Notes: generated by a model not told the origin, from the letters alone. A stretch of 64,000 nucleotides of DNA from Microcoleus sp036704825 (GCA_036704825.1 JAUBSN010000024.1:26838-90837), one strand, 5' to 3'; numbered from the stretch's first letter, positions 44,559 to 54,930 are shown. Translations and numbers: made by a program.

Positions 44559-45788
44559 ATGACTGAAGCCACAACCCCAACTGCCAACCCCACAGATATT
44601 CTCAATGCTCGCGTCCCCGGTTGCAAGGATTTGCAGATGCTTGCCGTTGACGAAATGGGAATCATTCAAGAAGTTTTGCCGATGGACGCCGTATTTAAAC
44701 GGATTTGTCCTCCCGATTTGCACGTGGTTGATGTAGCAGGCGATTGGCTTTCTCTGGGCGGTGTTGACTTGCAGATTAACGGCGCTCTCGGTTTTGCTTT
44801 TCCCGATTTAGAAAGCAAGCATATTGAAATTTTGCCGAAAATTTGTCAATTTTTGTGGTATCAGGGAGTCGATGCTTATTTGCCGACTTTGGTAACAACT
44901 TCGCTGGATAAATTTCGGCGATCGCTCTCGACTATAGCGGATTATATCCGTACTGCAAAAACTACTGTTGCCACAGCCAATAAAGCCAAAACAGCGGAAA
45001 TTATCGGCGTTCACCTCGAAGGCCCTTTTCTCAACCCCCAAAAGCGAGGCGCTCACCCAGTTGAGTTTTTATTATCCCTAACTATAGAAAATGTCAAGCA
45101 AGTTTTAGGAGATTGTGCCGGTATTGTCAAAATAATTACTTTAGCGCCGGAGTTAGACAGCACGGGCGAAGTCATTTCCTATTTGCAAAGTTTGGGAATT
45201 GCCGTGAGTCTCGGACACTCCCAAGCGACGGCAGAGCAAGCGCAGCAAGCATTTGAGCGGGGAGCTTCAATGGTAACTCACGCTTTTAATGCGATGCCGA
45301 GTTTGCACCACCGAGAACCGGGTTTGTTGGGAGCGGCGATCGTTTATCCGGGTGTAAAATGCGGTTTAATTGCTGACGGGAAACACGTTTCTCCGACAAT
45401 GATTGATTTTTTGCTGCGCGCTGGCAGGTATCAAAAAGGCGTTTTTTTAGTGAGCGATGCTTTGGCTCCTTTGGGTTTGCCTGACGGTGTGTATCCTTGG
45501 GATTCCCGACAAATTGAAGTCAGAAAAGGTACGGCTTGGGTAAGATTAGATTACCACTCGCCCCTGGAATCTGCTACTTTGGCGGGTACAACTCTGCCGC
45601 TGTTGGCGGGAGTGCAGAATTTGGTGAAGTGGGGAATTTGCGATGCCGAAAGTGCGATCGCCCTGGCAACTGAATCTCCGAGAATGGCGCTCGGACTTTC
45701 GGGAATTATTGGCAAATCGGCAACTCAATTGTTGCGCTGGAATTTAAATGCCCAGACAAAAGAATTGACTTGGCATCGGTTGTTTTAA
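44559..45788 (+). CDS. nagA: N-acetylglucosamine-6-phosphate deacetylase
   Basis: NagA deacetylates GlcNAc-6-phosphate to glucosamine-6-phosphate in amino-sugar recycling, feeding cell-wall and glycan precursors. The 409-residue amidohydrolase shows DLQINGALGFAF, the metal ligand E154 in VHLEGPFLNP, SLGHSQAT, VTHAFNAMPSLHHREPG and the catalytic Asp in LVSDALAPLG. The DGVYPWDSRQIEVRKGTA segment and LAGTTLPL are typical. No nagB is adjacent. An AT-rich heptamer array sits right before the ATG. Confidence 0.93.
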   Translation: MTEATTPTANPTDILNARVPGCKDLQMLAVDEMGIIQEVLPMDAVFKRICPPDLHVVDVAGDWLSLGGVDLQINGALGFAFPDLESKHIEILPKICQFLWYQGVDAYLPTLVTTSLDKFRRSLSTIADYIRTAKTTVATANKAKTAEIIGVHLEGPFLNPQKRGAHPVEFLLSLTIENVKQVLGDCAGIVKIITLAPELDSTGEVISYLQSLGIAVSLGHSQATAEQAQQAFERGASMVTHAFNAMPSLHHREPGLLGAAIVYPGVKCGLIADGKHVSPTMIDFLLRAGRYQKGVFLVSDALAPLGLPDGVYPWDSRQIEVRKGTAWVRLDYHSPLESATLAGTTLPLLAGVQNLVKWGICDAESAIALATESPRMALGLSGIIGKSATQLLRWNLNAQTKELTWHRLF

Positions 45789-45862
45789 GTGGTTCCATTT
45801 AGTTTCCATGCCATTAGTTTCTCGCGCAGTAGAGTTCGTATTGAGCGCGAAGAGTCCTGATG

Positions 45863-46594
45863 CTAAGCGCTGCTAACAGCAATTCGGTGTTCTCGGCAAG
45901 TTCGATCGTAAATATTATCTAATTCCACAGCCAAGCAAATCTCGCCCCGCAGCCACAGCGGTAAAGCAGGAAGCGTGCAGCCCACAGCCAGTTTTTCCTG
46001 CCAAATATCGAGGCATTGGTTGCCGTCTCGCTCGATCGGTCGATAAGCTGTAGCATAGAGGTCAGCGTCGAAGGGCGAAGCGCTTTCTCCCGCCAGACGG
46101 GCTAACAATTCATTATGAAGATTTGCTTTCCTTCCCGTCACAACATCAACTATTACCAACCCAATTCCCTGGCGCAAATACGTCTCGCACTTAGAAACAA
46201 AAGCACCGCGATGAGTAGAACGATCTTTGTTGGCAGGACTGACTAATTCAATTGCACCGGCTAATACCGGGCCGGCTTCAGTGTTAAAAATACTGACTTG
46301 CACGGTTTCGGCCGCAGTTAGAAAAGGCACGCTTTGGGCGGGTGGTGACATCCAATTGTTTGGGAAATCTCTTGGCAAACGAATTACCGTCTCTGGCTTC
46401 TCCAACTCCGGTAGAGGTTCCTCAAAAGCTGCTACATCAATTTCAATCCCAAACTGCACGTTAGGTTCGGCAAAGTAATTTGCGGGTAATTTGGCATTCA
46501 AATCGGATGCAATGTAAGTCGCCCAGGCATTGTGAAAGGCGTGCCAGTGACGGCGCACCGACAGCGGCGGGCGGAAATGATCTTGTAGCACCAT
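45863..46594 (-). CDS. DUF4058-like protein
   Basis: The product is 243 residues. It begins MVLQDHFRPPLSVRRHWHAFHNAWATYIASDLN and contains IELVSPANKDRSTHRGAFVSKCETYL, a pattern I associate with DUF4058-type or PD-(D/E)xK-like proteins common in cyanobacteria and planctomycetes. A possible nuclease-like E...K arrangement is present, but function is unknown. It is divergent from chlM, with a 306-bp intergenic region. The family name is moderately certain; the coding call is firm. Confidence 0.75.
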   Translation of the reverse strand: MVLQDHFRPPLSVRRHWHAFHNAWATYIASDLNAKLPANYFAEPNVQFGIEIDVAAFEEPLPELEKPETVIRLPRDFPNNWMSPPAQSVPFLTAAETVQVSIFNTEAGPVLAGAIELVSPANKDRSTHRGAFVSKCETYLRQGIGLVIVDVVTGRKANLHNELLARLAGESASPFDADLYATAYRPIERDGNQCLDIWQEKLAVGCTLPALPLWLRGEICLAVELDNIYDRTCREHRIAVSSA

Positions 46595-46900
46595 ATTTTT
46601 AAAAGTTAGGGCTGATTAAAATTATCGATCGCACGGGCGATCGGCTGCAACTCGGTTTTTATTGAATTAGTTTCTCAATTCGGGATTGTTCGAGTTGCGA
46701 TCGCCCGTATAAGTAAATCTAACTCAATTAAATAGGGTGGGGAATGTCAATCGATTTTAGATTTTAGATTTTAGAATTGAAGAACTGACGCCACTGATAA
46801 ATCCGGGGGCCCCGGACTAAATTACTTTCGGTCAACAATAACTGTCCCTGTGGCTTTATAATATTTAACCGTTGGCAATAACTCAGCAGCAGGCAAATCG
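46595..46900. other. Divergent intergenic region, DUF4058-like gene and chlM
   Basis: This holds HIP1-like sites and the TTTTAGA short repeat at 46755-46782. The promoters of both genes should be here. No ORF or strong hairpin was seen. Confidence 0.4.
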
Positions 46901-47587
46901 ATGAATTTGGTAGACGACAAGACTATAGTTAGACAGTATTTTAACTCGACGGGATTCGATCGCTGGCAGCGAATTTACGGCGACGGCAAAGTCAATAAAG
47001 TGCAGCTAGACATCCGCACCGGGCATCAGAAAACGGTGGATACAGTCATCGAATGGCTACAAGCTGACGGCAATTTGCGCGGGCTATCCGTCTGCGATGC
47101 CGGCTGCGGTGTGGGTTCTTTGAGCATTCCCCTGGCTGAGGCTGGGGCGATTGTTTGCGCTAGCGATATCTCTGAAAAGATGGTAGCAGAAGCCTACGAT
47201 CGAGCAGCAGCCGTTCCCGGCAAGCTCTACAACATCTCCTTCGCAGCCCAAGATTTGGAAGCTTTAACGGGCAAATTTCACACTGTGATATGTTTGGACG
47301 TATTGATCCACTATCCTCAAAATAAGGCTGCGGAAATGATCGCACACCTAAGTTCGATCGCCGAATCGCGACTAATTCTCAGTTTTGCCCCAAAAACTTT
47401 AGCACTCACCGCCCTCAAAAAATTTGGCGAACTTTTCCCCGGTCCGAGCAAAACTACCCGCGCTTACCAGCACCGCGAAGCTGATATTATCAAAATCCTA
47501 GAAAACAACGGTTTTGTTATTAACAGAACAGCGATGACTAGCACTAGCTTTTACTATTCTCGCTTGCTGGAAGCTGTGCGGAAATAG
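46901..47587 (+). CDS. chlM: Magnesium-protoporphyrin IX O-methyltransferase
   Basis: ChlM uses SAM to methylate the C13 propionate of Mg-protoporphyrin IX, an early committed step of chlorophyll synthesis at the thylakoid or plasma membrane. The 228-residue product has YFNSTGFDRWQRIYG near the start, characteristic of ChlM/BchM, the SAM motif CDAGCGVGSLSIPLAEAG at 65-82, and SFAPKTLALTALKKFGELFPG further on. It is monocistronic here. This gene is one of the clearest pointers to a phototroph. Confidence 0.95.
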   Translation: MNLVDDKTIVRQYFNSTGFDRWQRIYGDGKVNKVQLDIRTGHQKTVDTVIEWLQADGNLRGLSVCDAGCGVGSLSIPLAEAGAIVCASDISEKMVAEAYDRAAAVPGKLYNISFAAQDLEALTGKFHTVICLDVLIHYPQNKAAEMIAHLSSIAESRLILSFAPKTLALTALKKFGELFPGPSKTTRAYQHREADIIKILENNGFVINRTAMTSTSFYYSRLLEAVRK

Positions 47588-47703
47588 GGTAAAATATCTG
47601 TAAATTCTGAGGCCAGTTTACATCATTTTTTGGCGGTTTGGGGCGGGTTCATACAATTTGTTGATGCGTGTCAAAGATTTAGGTGAATCCGTCCTAACTA
47701 CAT

Positions 47704-47925
47704 CTAAGCTGATTCTTGGTTGCCCGGATCGCGGCGGAGTTTTTCTATAAACTCTGGGTAATTTTCCAGATCCTCTAAGGATTTTAGGAGGGGAAGTGGC
47801 ACTTTATTGGCTGTTGCAGCAGAGATTTTGTCAGCTAAAGCATAGAATGCCTCATTATCATCTCGATGAGCGAGGACATAAGCACGTAACTCTTTTCGGC
47901 TCATTTCATTAAAGTTAGGTTTCAT
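47704..47925 (-). CDS. DUF6887-type small protein
   Basis: The product is 73 residues: MKPNFNEMSRKELRAYVLAHRDDNEAFYALADKI and onward. This N-terminus is typical of the DUF6887 family, found next to DUF6888 genes in cyanobacteria. Its start overlaps the stop of the upstream gene by four bases (ATGA). The pair has the size and coupling of a toxin-antitoxin or small regulatory module, but no function is established to my knowledge. Confidence 0.8.
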   Translation of the reverse strand: MKPNFNEMSRKELRAYVLAHRDDNEAFYALADKISAATANKVPLPLLKSLEDLENYPEFIEKLRRDPGNQESA

Positions 47926-48104
47926 ACAAATATCGCTTCTCCGTTGGGTTTGATTTCAATTTCGATTTCTTCTCCCGCTAAGAAGTAAACGTTGCCAGTG
48001 CGTTCATCTAAGCGGACTAAGTTAACACTTCGATACATTTTTGTTGCCGAACAACAAAGAACGAAGGTTTGCCATACTTGCGCTGTTGTAGGAATAGCTT
48101 GCAC
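47922..48104 (-). CDS. DUF6888-type small protein
   Basis: The product is 60 residues starting at GTG. The C-terminal part LVRLDERTGNVYFLAGEEIEIEIKPNGEAIFV matches the DUF6888 pattern. It overlaps the DUF6887 gene by four bases, so the two are translated together. It lies 19 bp downstream of the broken STAND gene on the same strand. The first segment is slightly unusual (two adjacent Cys), and the start codon is not certain. Confidence 0.75.
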   Translation of the reverse strand: MQAIPTTAQVWQTFVLCCSATKMYRSVNLVRLDERTGNVYFLAGEEIEIEIKPNGEAIFV

Positions 48105-48123
48105 TCCTGAAACTCACCATATT

Positions 48124-50433
48124 TCATTTTACACTTTCTTTGCTAAAATTGCCATTGAGACAAGCTTCAACTTTTATCACCAGTTTAGGCGTTTTCATTT
48201 GATTAAATATTTTAATAGCTTGCTGCCAGTGATTCTGAGCTATTTCTAATTCTCCCAAATCCCGGTAAGTCAGCCCGATGTAATAATTGCTAATCCCTAA
48301 TTCGTACTTAGCACCAATTTTCGTATAAAATTCAATGGCTTGGTTTTGATATTTCAAAGAAGCTGAAAAATCATTGCTTTCCCGAAAAACATCACCCAAA
48401 ATGTACCAGGCACGGGCGATGTCTGATGTAAAGTTGCAATTTTGTGCGATCGCCACAACTTGTTCTAAAGTTTGCTTAGCTTGTTCGTACTCGCCAATAT
48501 GTTTTTGAGCTAAACCAGCCATATTCAAATCCCAGCAAGCTTGCCAAGGCGGAACGCTTTCTAAAGGTTGTTGCAAGTGTCTTGTAGCTTCTTTCAATGC
48601 TGCCTTCGCCTCACTCGGTTGTCCTAAATAAGAATGCAACAGAGCAACTTCGCAATAGCAACTATTTAGCCGAGATTGAATAGCAGGAGATACTGGAGAT
48701 AAAGCTAGATTAAGTTTTGCCTGATAAATAGCTAATCCTAACTCGTATTCACCAGCAGCAATATAGCACAGACCCATATCACTATAGGAGTTAAATTCTG
48801 TCCATTTATCACCCTCACGCTTAGCAGCCAATTGAGCTTGGCGGTGATATTCTAAAGCTACCTCAAAACCATCCGCTAGCAGATAAGCGTGACAGTCGCC
48901 GATGCAGCGATAGAGACTTGCCTCCCGGTTAGGCGAAACTCGATTTACCAGTTTTTCTGCTAATTCTAGAGTTTGGCTGATGTATCCCCACGATAAAAAA
49001 TATAGAAACAATTCTTCTGGTAAAATAGGTATGGCAGGGCGGCACAAGACATCCCACGCTGAATCATAATCTTCAATTTCTCGGAAATGATAGTAAGCTT
49101 CTAAAACTTGCAAACCTAACTGAGGGGATTGAATGTGTTCTACACTGGTAAACCAATGTTGTGCGATCGCCCTTTGAGTTTGTTTCCATTCGCTGCTATT
49201 TTGCAAGCGATTCAAAGTCGCAGCCCGAATTGCTGGGTGCATTCGGTATTTGCCCCGATGTGATTGTAGCAGAGAGGTGTCACACAATCGCTGCGTTATC
49301 TTGAATTGTTCGGCTGGTGTTACATCCCACAGTAAAGATTTCATGCAACTATCGGGCAACCATTCAATTTCTTGATACCGACAAGCTCCCAAACGGCATA
49401 GCAAGCGGTAAGCTTGATGAGAGTGGGCATCAAGGCGATTTAACTGATTATTAATAAGAAATGAAAATGGATCTAGCTGCTGTAATTCCTGACGGTTTTG
49501 CAGTCACGATTCTGCAATATTTCCGTCATAATTATTTTGAATATTATTGTACAGCAGCTCCATAGCAAGGGCATTGCCTTTGTAAACTACGTGCATTTCT
49601 TCGAGAGCTTTTAAATCTTCTGGAGTTTCTGGATATTGAAAATATTGCTGCCATGCTTCCGGTGTTAATCCTGTTAAAACGTGAGTTTGATAGCCTCGCA
49701 GGTCGGGTTCTCTTAATCTTTCTCTACAGGTAATCAGCGTTACTCCTAGGATTCTTGGATCGCTGAGTACCCGCAGCAATTCTACATAATTGCGGTACTC
49801 AGGTAAAAACATACCGTTACGTAAGGCAGACTCTAAGTTATCTATAAAAATTGCGACTTTGAATTGACGCAGCTTTTTTTCTAGCAAGCTTAGACTAAGG
49901 CTAAAATCTCTGGGTGCATCTTCCTGAAAATCTTGTTGCAGCCAAGTCTGAACAAATGAATCGGCACTCCGCAAGTCTTCTGGAGTAAAGGCAATTTTCA
50001 TATCTAAGATTTTTTCAAATTGGCAACTTGCTAAATATTGCAGTGCTAAGGTGGTTTTGCCGATGCCGCCTTCTCCTACTATTATCAAAATTTTGAAATT
50101 TTCTGATGTCCATTTTTGAAGTTTAGTAATATCTGAAGTCCGTTCTACCCAGCGAGAATTTAATGGTTGTGTTGCTACAGGTTGCGCCGGGATTAATTCG
50201 GGCATGAATTGAAAAAATAATGCCTGCAAATCTGACCAGCTAGAGCGCTTGTCGTTTCCTAAACCAAAGGATTGATATGCTGTTGTCAAATGTTGGCGTA
50301 CAGTTGCTTCTGATTTAATTGCGATAATTTTGGCGATTTGTTTGTTGGGTGTTCCAGCTAGTTTTTGCTGCAAAACTTGCTTGCATTTGTTGCCTAAATT
50401 GTTGTAAATGGTGGTAAATTCTGCTTTATTCAT
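48124..50433 (-). pseudogene. STAND NTPase with TPR repeats, split by one in-frame TGA
   Basis: Two open segments, 49504-50433 (309 residues) and below 49503, lie in the same frame and are separated only by a TGA at 49504-49506. Part one has an N-terminal helix-turn-helix, an NB-ARC-like P-loop GEGGIGKTT at 120-128 and a Walker B VAIFIDNLES. Part two continues the family sequence at once (LQNRQELQQLDPFSFLINNQLNRLD, then LLCRLGACRYQEI) and ends in about eight TPR-like repeats. The family usually has Trp at the stop position, so TGG to TGA is the simplest explanation. It would be 769 residues if intact; such proteins act as signalling switches. A start at 49404 could give a shorter TPR protein. 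Confidence 0.8.
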
Positions 50434-50957
50434 GGGTGGTTTGCCTGTGGAAGTGCGATCGCGAGGCGATCTAGGGGGTGCGATCGCCTGGGAGATTTCA
50501 AAAAGTGCGATTTCCTAAGTGCGATCGCCCGCTTGCTGCGCCATGTCAGAAGTTGGCAACTGCTGCTTGTGACTGCACAATTGTGAGTTTTGAATGTTTA
50601 TTGATTTTACACTGAGTTACGGGTTAAAAGTTATTTAATAATTAAATTTTTGCAAACACCATTTTGGAGGTAAGAAGTATGGAGTTTCTGGCGGGTTGGG
50701 ATTGTGCGGATGCAACGCTGCTAATTGTTGTGCGATGCTGTGCGTCATCGTCTGCGACTCTGGGATCGATCGTGTAAATGATTGTTACAAAAGCTGGAAC
50801 TATGCGTAAAAACATAGGGCTATTTCCGAAATGTAAGTAGAGGCTGGAATTTAGGGAGTAAAAAGCTATGAGGTTTGTATCAGAGGATGCAGGAGGCGAT
50901 CGCGCCGATCGATCGGGCGACAGCAAAGCGAAGTCTAATCAGAAGGTGGAAACAGAT
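50434..50957. other. Intergenic region rich in HIP1 sites
   Basis: Four HIP1-like GCGATCGC words lie within 50457-50530. An in-frame start at 50868 for the next small gene is possible but would encode HIP1-derived sequence. The promoter of the STAND gene should be in this region. No RNA gene was recognised. Confidence 0.4.
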
Positions 50958-51185
50958 ATGTCATCAGCGCCAGAAAACAGAGAGAATCCGATTAATCAGG
51001 TTTTGGATAAAATCGAGGACATTTTGTGTGAAACTTGGGCAGAAACAGGGTTTGGACAGGTGAGTATTGAGAGTGAGAAGGCCCAAAAGGGTAAAGGTAA
51101 AATTCACGTGACTGTGAAGGGTTCTACTTTTTATAGGTATCACATTTCTGAGGAAGATGTTCGGGAGTGGAATTCAAAGGAATAG
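50958..51185 (+). CDS. Small protein of unknown function
   Basis: The product is 75 residues from the ATG at 50958 (MSSAPENRENPINQVLDKIEDILCETW), preceded by AAGGTGG at ideal spacing. The C-terminal half (KGKIHVTVKGSTFYRYHISEEDVREW) looks like a small beta-rich fold. A longer frame from 50868 would add 30 residues translated from HIP1 repeats. There is no membrane segment. I do not recognise the family. A GC-rich repeat follows within 10 bp. Confidence 0.6.
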   Translation: MSSAPENRENPINQVLDKIEDILCETWAETGFGQVSIESEKAQKGKGKIHVTVKGSTFYRYHISEEDVREWNSKE

Positions 51186-51193
51186 GTGCGATG

Positions 51194-51358
51194 GGTTGGG
51201 TGGGGGCGGGTTTTTATAATTTGTCGATCGCTCTCAAAGATTTAGGCGAACCCGCCCCTAAAGGTCTGGTAAAATATTCCTATAAATTTGTATGGGCGGG
51301 TTCACCGATGATTTTCGTCACCCACAGATAAACTTTATAAACCCGCCCCCACCCCACC
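51194..51358. repeat. GC-rich palindromic repeat, family G, full copy 1
   Basis: The ends are GGTTGGGTGGGGGCGGGT and ACCCGCCCCCACCCCACC, a near-perfect inverted pair. Inside are GTCAAAGATTTAGGCGAACC-like and GTCACCCACAGATAA-like segments shared with copies at 58254-58417, 58131-58197 and 47640-47694. The remaining 51359-51644 holds nothing recognised other than the promoter of the next gene. Confidence 0.8.
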
Positions 51359-51644
51359 ATGAAACTTACTAAAAAAAGATAACTGGAGTATTGACAGGTT
51401 AAATTAAATCGTGTAGATTATTTTTACGTCGGGTAAAGTACCCGCAATGATATACTCTGTACGACTGTAATTTCGGCAGCATCATTGTTAAAAAACTAAG
51501 TATTAGGTAACAACCTAGCTTGAGATGAGTGTGATGCTCACGGGGCTGGTGAAAGGGCAAGCGCGATCGCTTTGATTGCATTTGTCACTTTCCCGGCCTT
51601 TTGTGTTTTTTGGCAACAATTCGTTTTTTTGAGGAGATCGGATT

Positions 51645-53735
51645 ATGAAATGGCTAACAGATAGCGTGTTGGAAAGCCTAGAACAGGCTAACAGCAATAT
51701 AGAAGTGTCTGCGATCGCTCCCAATAGCGAAGCAAATCAACAGATTAATGAGTCTGGAGAAACTGCTTCTTGCGGTTGCAATGGTGCAACAAATACCGTC
51801 ACCAGTGTCAAGGCAAAGGATTCGCCAACGGAAGCGATAGTTTACGATCCGCTTACTGGTGAGACAATAAGAAGTTTGCAGATCCCCGATTCAATTTCTT
51901 CAGGTGTCCAGAGTCTACAGATTGGAAGTGCATCATCTAATGGACTTTCGTATTTATTAGATAACACAGCTAACAATTTTACTCTGACTCCTGGCTTCCT
52001 TAATTCTTATACCAAAGGGCTTTTTGCACTTGATGGAGCGGATACTGTAATTGGTTCAGTAGGATCTGATCTCATTAACGGGAATCAAGGAAACGACAAT
52101 CTTTCCGGCGGTCAAGGAAACGATACAATTTTCGGAGGAAAGGGTGCTGACTTAATAGACGGTGGCGACGGCGATGATGTTTTGTACGGCGACTTTGAGA
52201 CAGATACTTTGACTGGGGGTGCAGGTCAAGATATGTTTATATTGCCCAGTGGTAGTGCTGCGATCGCTCCATCTGCTGCCGATTTGATCGCAGACTTCAA
52301 TAAAGACGATGATTTTATTGGATTAACTGACGGTTTAACAGAAGCCGGAGTCACTTTAGAAGCTGCTTCTATCGTACCAGGAAGTTCAGATACGGTCATT
52401 AAAAATAGCGCTACCGGTGCGATCTTAGGTCGAGTTGCAGGAGTCTCACCAACAGACGTGCAAGGACGCTTAGTAAAAGCAAACATTGTAACTTACGACA
52501 CGCCGACAGCCAGACAGATATCAGCAGATACTTATGAAATGATTCTAGCAGGCAGTGATGGAAGTCAGTTTGTTTCTACAATAAAAAAAACAGACACTCA
52601 AGTGTATCAGGAATCTGTCAGATACACACCATCGAATCAGGGCAACAGTAGCCTTCAACCCTTCACAGTTCGCTACAATCCAGAAGGAACGCGAGCGGAA
52701 CTCCAACAAGCAGGTTCCTCCAACTCAGTCATCCTGCAACGAATTGAGAATAACTCAGCCAGTGTAATAGAGAAAAGTCCGACAGGCGAAACAGAAGTTG
52801 GGAGAATTGGAGACTTGGGAACTGACTTTGCCAAAGGTTTAGCATTGCAGATTAGTTGCATTTTTGGCAAAGGTTTTTGTGAAGCAGTCGATAAAACCTC
52901 AGATATTGTTGGTAAATGGAAAGATGGTGCTGAAAAGGCTGGCTCTGAGTTTGATAAATTTGGATTACCAGTAAATGGAAGTAGCAGTGCCATTGAGGAA
53001 TTTGAAGCAATTAGTCAAGTTTCTGGTGTCTTTTGTAAATCTTTGTTTAGCAACGATGAAGAACTCAAAAAATTGGTAGAAGGAGCGGTAGAAGAAGCGG
53101 TAGAAGGAGCGATAGAAGATACAATTTCCCTTCCTGAGAAACCGACAGGGTTCTTTAAGATTGGCGATTCAGTTCAAAACTTATTTAGTGGAATCAACAA
53201 ATTTTTCTTTGAGGGTAAGGGCGAACTGTCATCTAATCTTCGCAAAGAATTAGGAATCAATGCTTGCGATCCCCAATCTCCAACAGTTCCGCCACCGCAA
53301 AGTCCAATTACAAGTCCCCCACCACCATCCACTGCCTCCTTAAAAATAAAGATAGAACCATCTGCTATCCCTTATCTGGGGACTGCTAACCTGAATGTCA
53401 AATACTCGAATCCAGACAACGACAGCAGAATTGTAGAGATCACGGGTACTGGTCAAAAAGGTCTTGGATCTACCAGTTTTCTAATTCCAGAAGATAAAAA
53501 GGGTCAAGGAGAGTTAAATTTCACATTGACCAATCGTGGCAGAGAGCTAGGAGGACCCGGTAGTGAAAGCTTGGATAATTTCTTAGACGTTGGGATTGGG
53601 AATGGACGGGGAGGAGGACTATTTGCTAATGATTACAAACAACTATCATTCGATCTTCTTGGAGCTCCTAATCCCCTAGATTTCTTACCTAATGTCTATA
53701 CCCTTACTTCGGTAGAGGGTTTGACGCGGCGATAA
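51645..53735 (+). CDS. RTX-type calcium-binding protein, probably secreted
   Basis: The product is 696 residues. There is no N-terminal signal peptide. Nonapeptide RTX repeats (GGQGNDTIFGGKGADLIDGG and the like) span about residues 138-195, followed by TGGAGQDMFIL, as in type I-secreted proteins. A variable middle region follows, with helical segments and a few cysteines, then a proline-rich linker near 542-565 (SPITSPPPPS) and a C-terminal beta-rich domain of about 120 residues. GAGGAG lies well placed before the ATG. Function beyond calcium binding is unknown. The CAP-protein gene follows 130 bp downstream. Confidence 0.82.
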   Translation: MKWLTDSVLESLEQANSNIEVSAIAPNSEANQQINESGETASCGCNGATNTVTSVKAKDSPTEAIVYDPLTGETIRSLQIPDSISSGVQSLQIGSASSNGLSYLLDNTANNFTLTPGFLNSYTKGLFALDGADTVIGSVGSDLINGNQGNDNLSGGQGNDTIFGGKGADLIDGGDGDDVLYGDFETDTLTGGAGQDMFILPSGSAAIAPSAADLIADFNKDDDFIGLTDGLTEAGVTLEAASIVPGSSDTVIKNSATGAILGRVAGVSPTDVQGRLVKANIVTYDTPTARQISADTYEMILAGSDGSQFVSTIKKTDTQVYQESVRYTPSNQGNSSLQPFTVRYNPEGTRAELQQAGSSNSVILQRIENNSASVIEKSPTGETEVGRIGDLGTDFAKGLALQISCIFGKGFCEAVDKTSDIVGKWKDGAEKAGSEFDKFGLPVNGSSSAIEEFEAISQVSGVFCKSLFSNDEELKKLVEGAVEEAVEGAIEDTISLPEKPTGFFKIGDSVQNLFSGINKFFFEGKGELSSNLRKELGINACDPQSPTVPPPQSPITSPPPPSTASLKIKIEPSAIPYLGTANLNVKYSNPDNDSRIVEITGTGQKGLGSTSFLIPEDKKGQGELNFTLTNRGRELGGPGSESLDNFLDVGIGNGRGGGLFANDYKQLSFDLLGAPNPLDFLPNVYTLTSVEGLTRR

Positions 53736-53865
53736 CTGTCATAGTCGGGCGGGCACGGGGCACCGCCCCTACAAGAATTATTGTGGCGATCGCGACAAAA
53801 ATGAAATCCACAGAAATAATCGAATAAATTCCGGTAAATCATTTATAAAATTTAGCGAGTATCTG

Positions 53866-54930
53866 ATGCGTCAAACTTTAGTAGTTTTTCTGGCTATCAC
53901 CACATTTCAAGTAACACAAATATCAGTAGTTTTAGCTCAAAACAGTTCAGCATTTGAGCAGAGAATGATTTCAGAAATAAACCGAGCTAGAGAGAATCCT
54001 CCAGCTTATGCTGATTGGCTGCAAAGAGTCAAACAAACATACGATCCTGCTACCCGATCGTACCAAATCCCTGGGCAAAATAGTCGATTTGGTGTGTTTG
54101 GAGACTTAGCAGCATTTGATGAAGCAATTAGTGTCCTTAAAAAAACTTCTCCAGTCCCAACACTTCGTACATCCAGTGGACTTGGTTCAGCAGCAGCAGA
54201 TCATGCTCGCGAGCAGTCAGTTGCTACATCTTTTAGCCAGATAAGTCACACTGGAAGAGATGGTAGTAGTCCAACTGATAGAGGAAATCGCTATGGTTCT
54301 AATACGGGTGTATGGGAAAACATTGGTGCTGGTCTGTCACCTGAATTTATTGTAATGAACTTGATACTCGATTACTGGGAAGTTAGTCGCGGACATAGAG
54401 AAAATTTTCTGAACTCGACTCTGAGATTAATTGGAGTAGGTTGTGGTAACTCCTCCATAGCAGGTGTGGGAAAAGTCTGTGTAATGAACTTTGCTCAAGA
54501 ATATTCCGACAAAAGAGGAAACCTTCCTAATCAATTCCCGAATCAAACTGACAGACCACGTAGAGATACATATCAGCCTAGACAGCTTAATCTTACAGGC
54601 GAATGGGTAATTGAGACTGGGAGTTTTAAGTTCTTATCCAAGGATCTAAATAATTCCTGTGTGCCAGCGCCAGAACTTGGAACTGGTTCTTCTCCAATTA
54701 CAATCCGTCAAAATGGCGAACGGCTAATACTTTCAGGTGTTTATCAGAGATACAATAACATTACGAATAGTCAACTTTCAGGCACTCAATTTTAAGCAGT
54801 CGCTATGTTTGGCAATGTAGCATTATTAAGATATAGTGGTTCTGTGAGCTTGGATGGTAGACAAATTACAGGAACTATAGTGTGTGGTAACAGAGGAGCC
54901 AACATACCATTTATAATGAGGAAATCTTGA
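53866..54930 (+). pseudogene. CAP/SCP-domain secreted protein, split by one in-frame TAA
   Basis: The first 309 residues include a signal peptide (LVVFLAITTFQVTQISVVLAQ), a CAP domain with SAAADHAREQS, HTGRDGSSPTDR, WENIG and GHRENFLNS, and the start of a C-terminal domain. A TAA at 54793-54795 ends it after GTQF, yet the same frame continues open for 44 more codons (AVAMFGN...LDGRQITGTIVCGN) to a TGA at 54930 and looks like the rest of that domain. CAA to TAA would explain it. The CAP core is intact, so a shortened secreted protein may still be made. Confidence 0.7.

Noticed and set aside
51645..51900. Peptide-like N-terminus with CGCNG as a possible RiPP precursor
   Set aside because: It is continuous with a 696-residue RTX protein and no modification enzymes are nearby.
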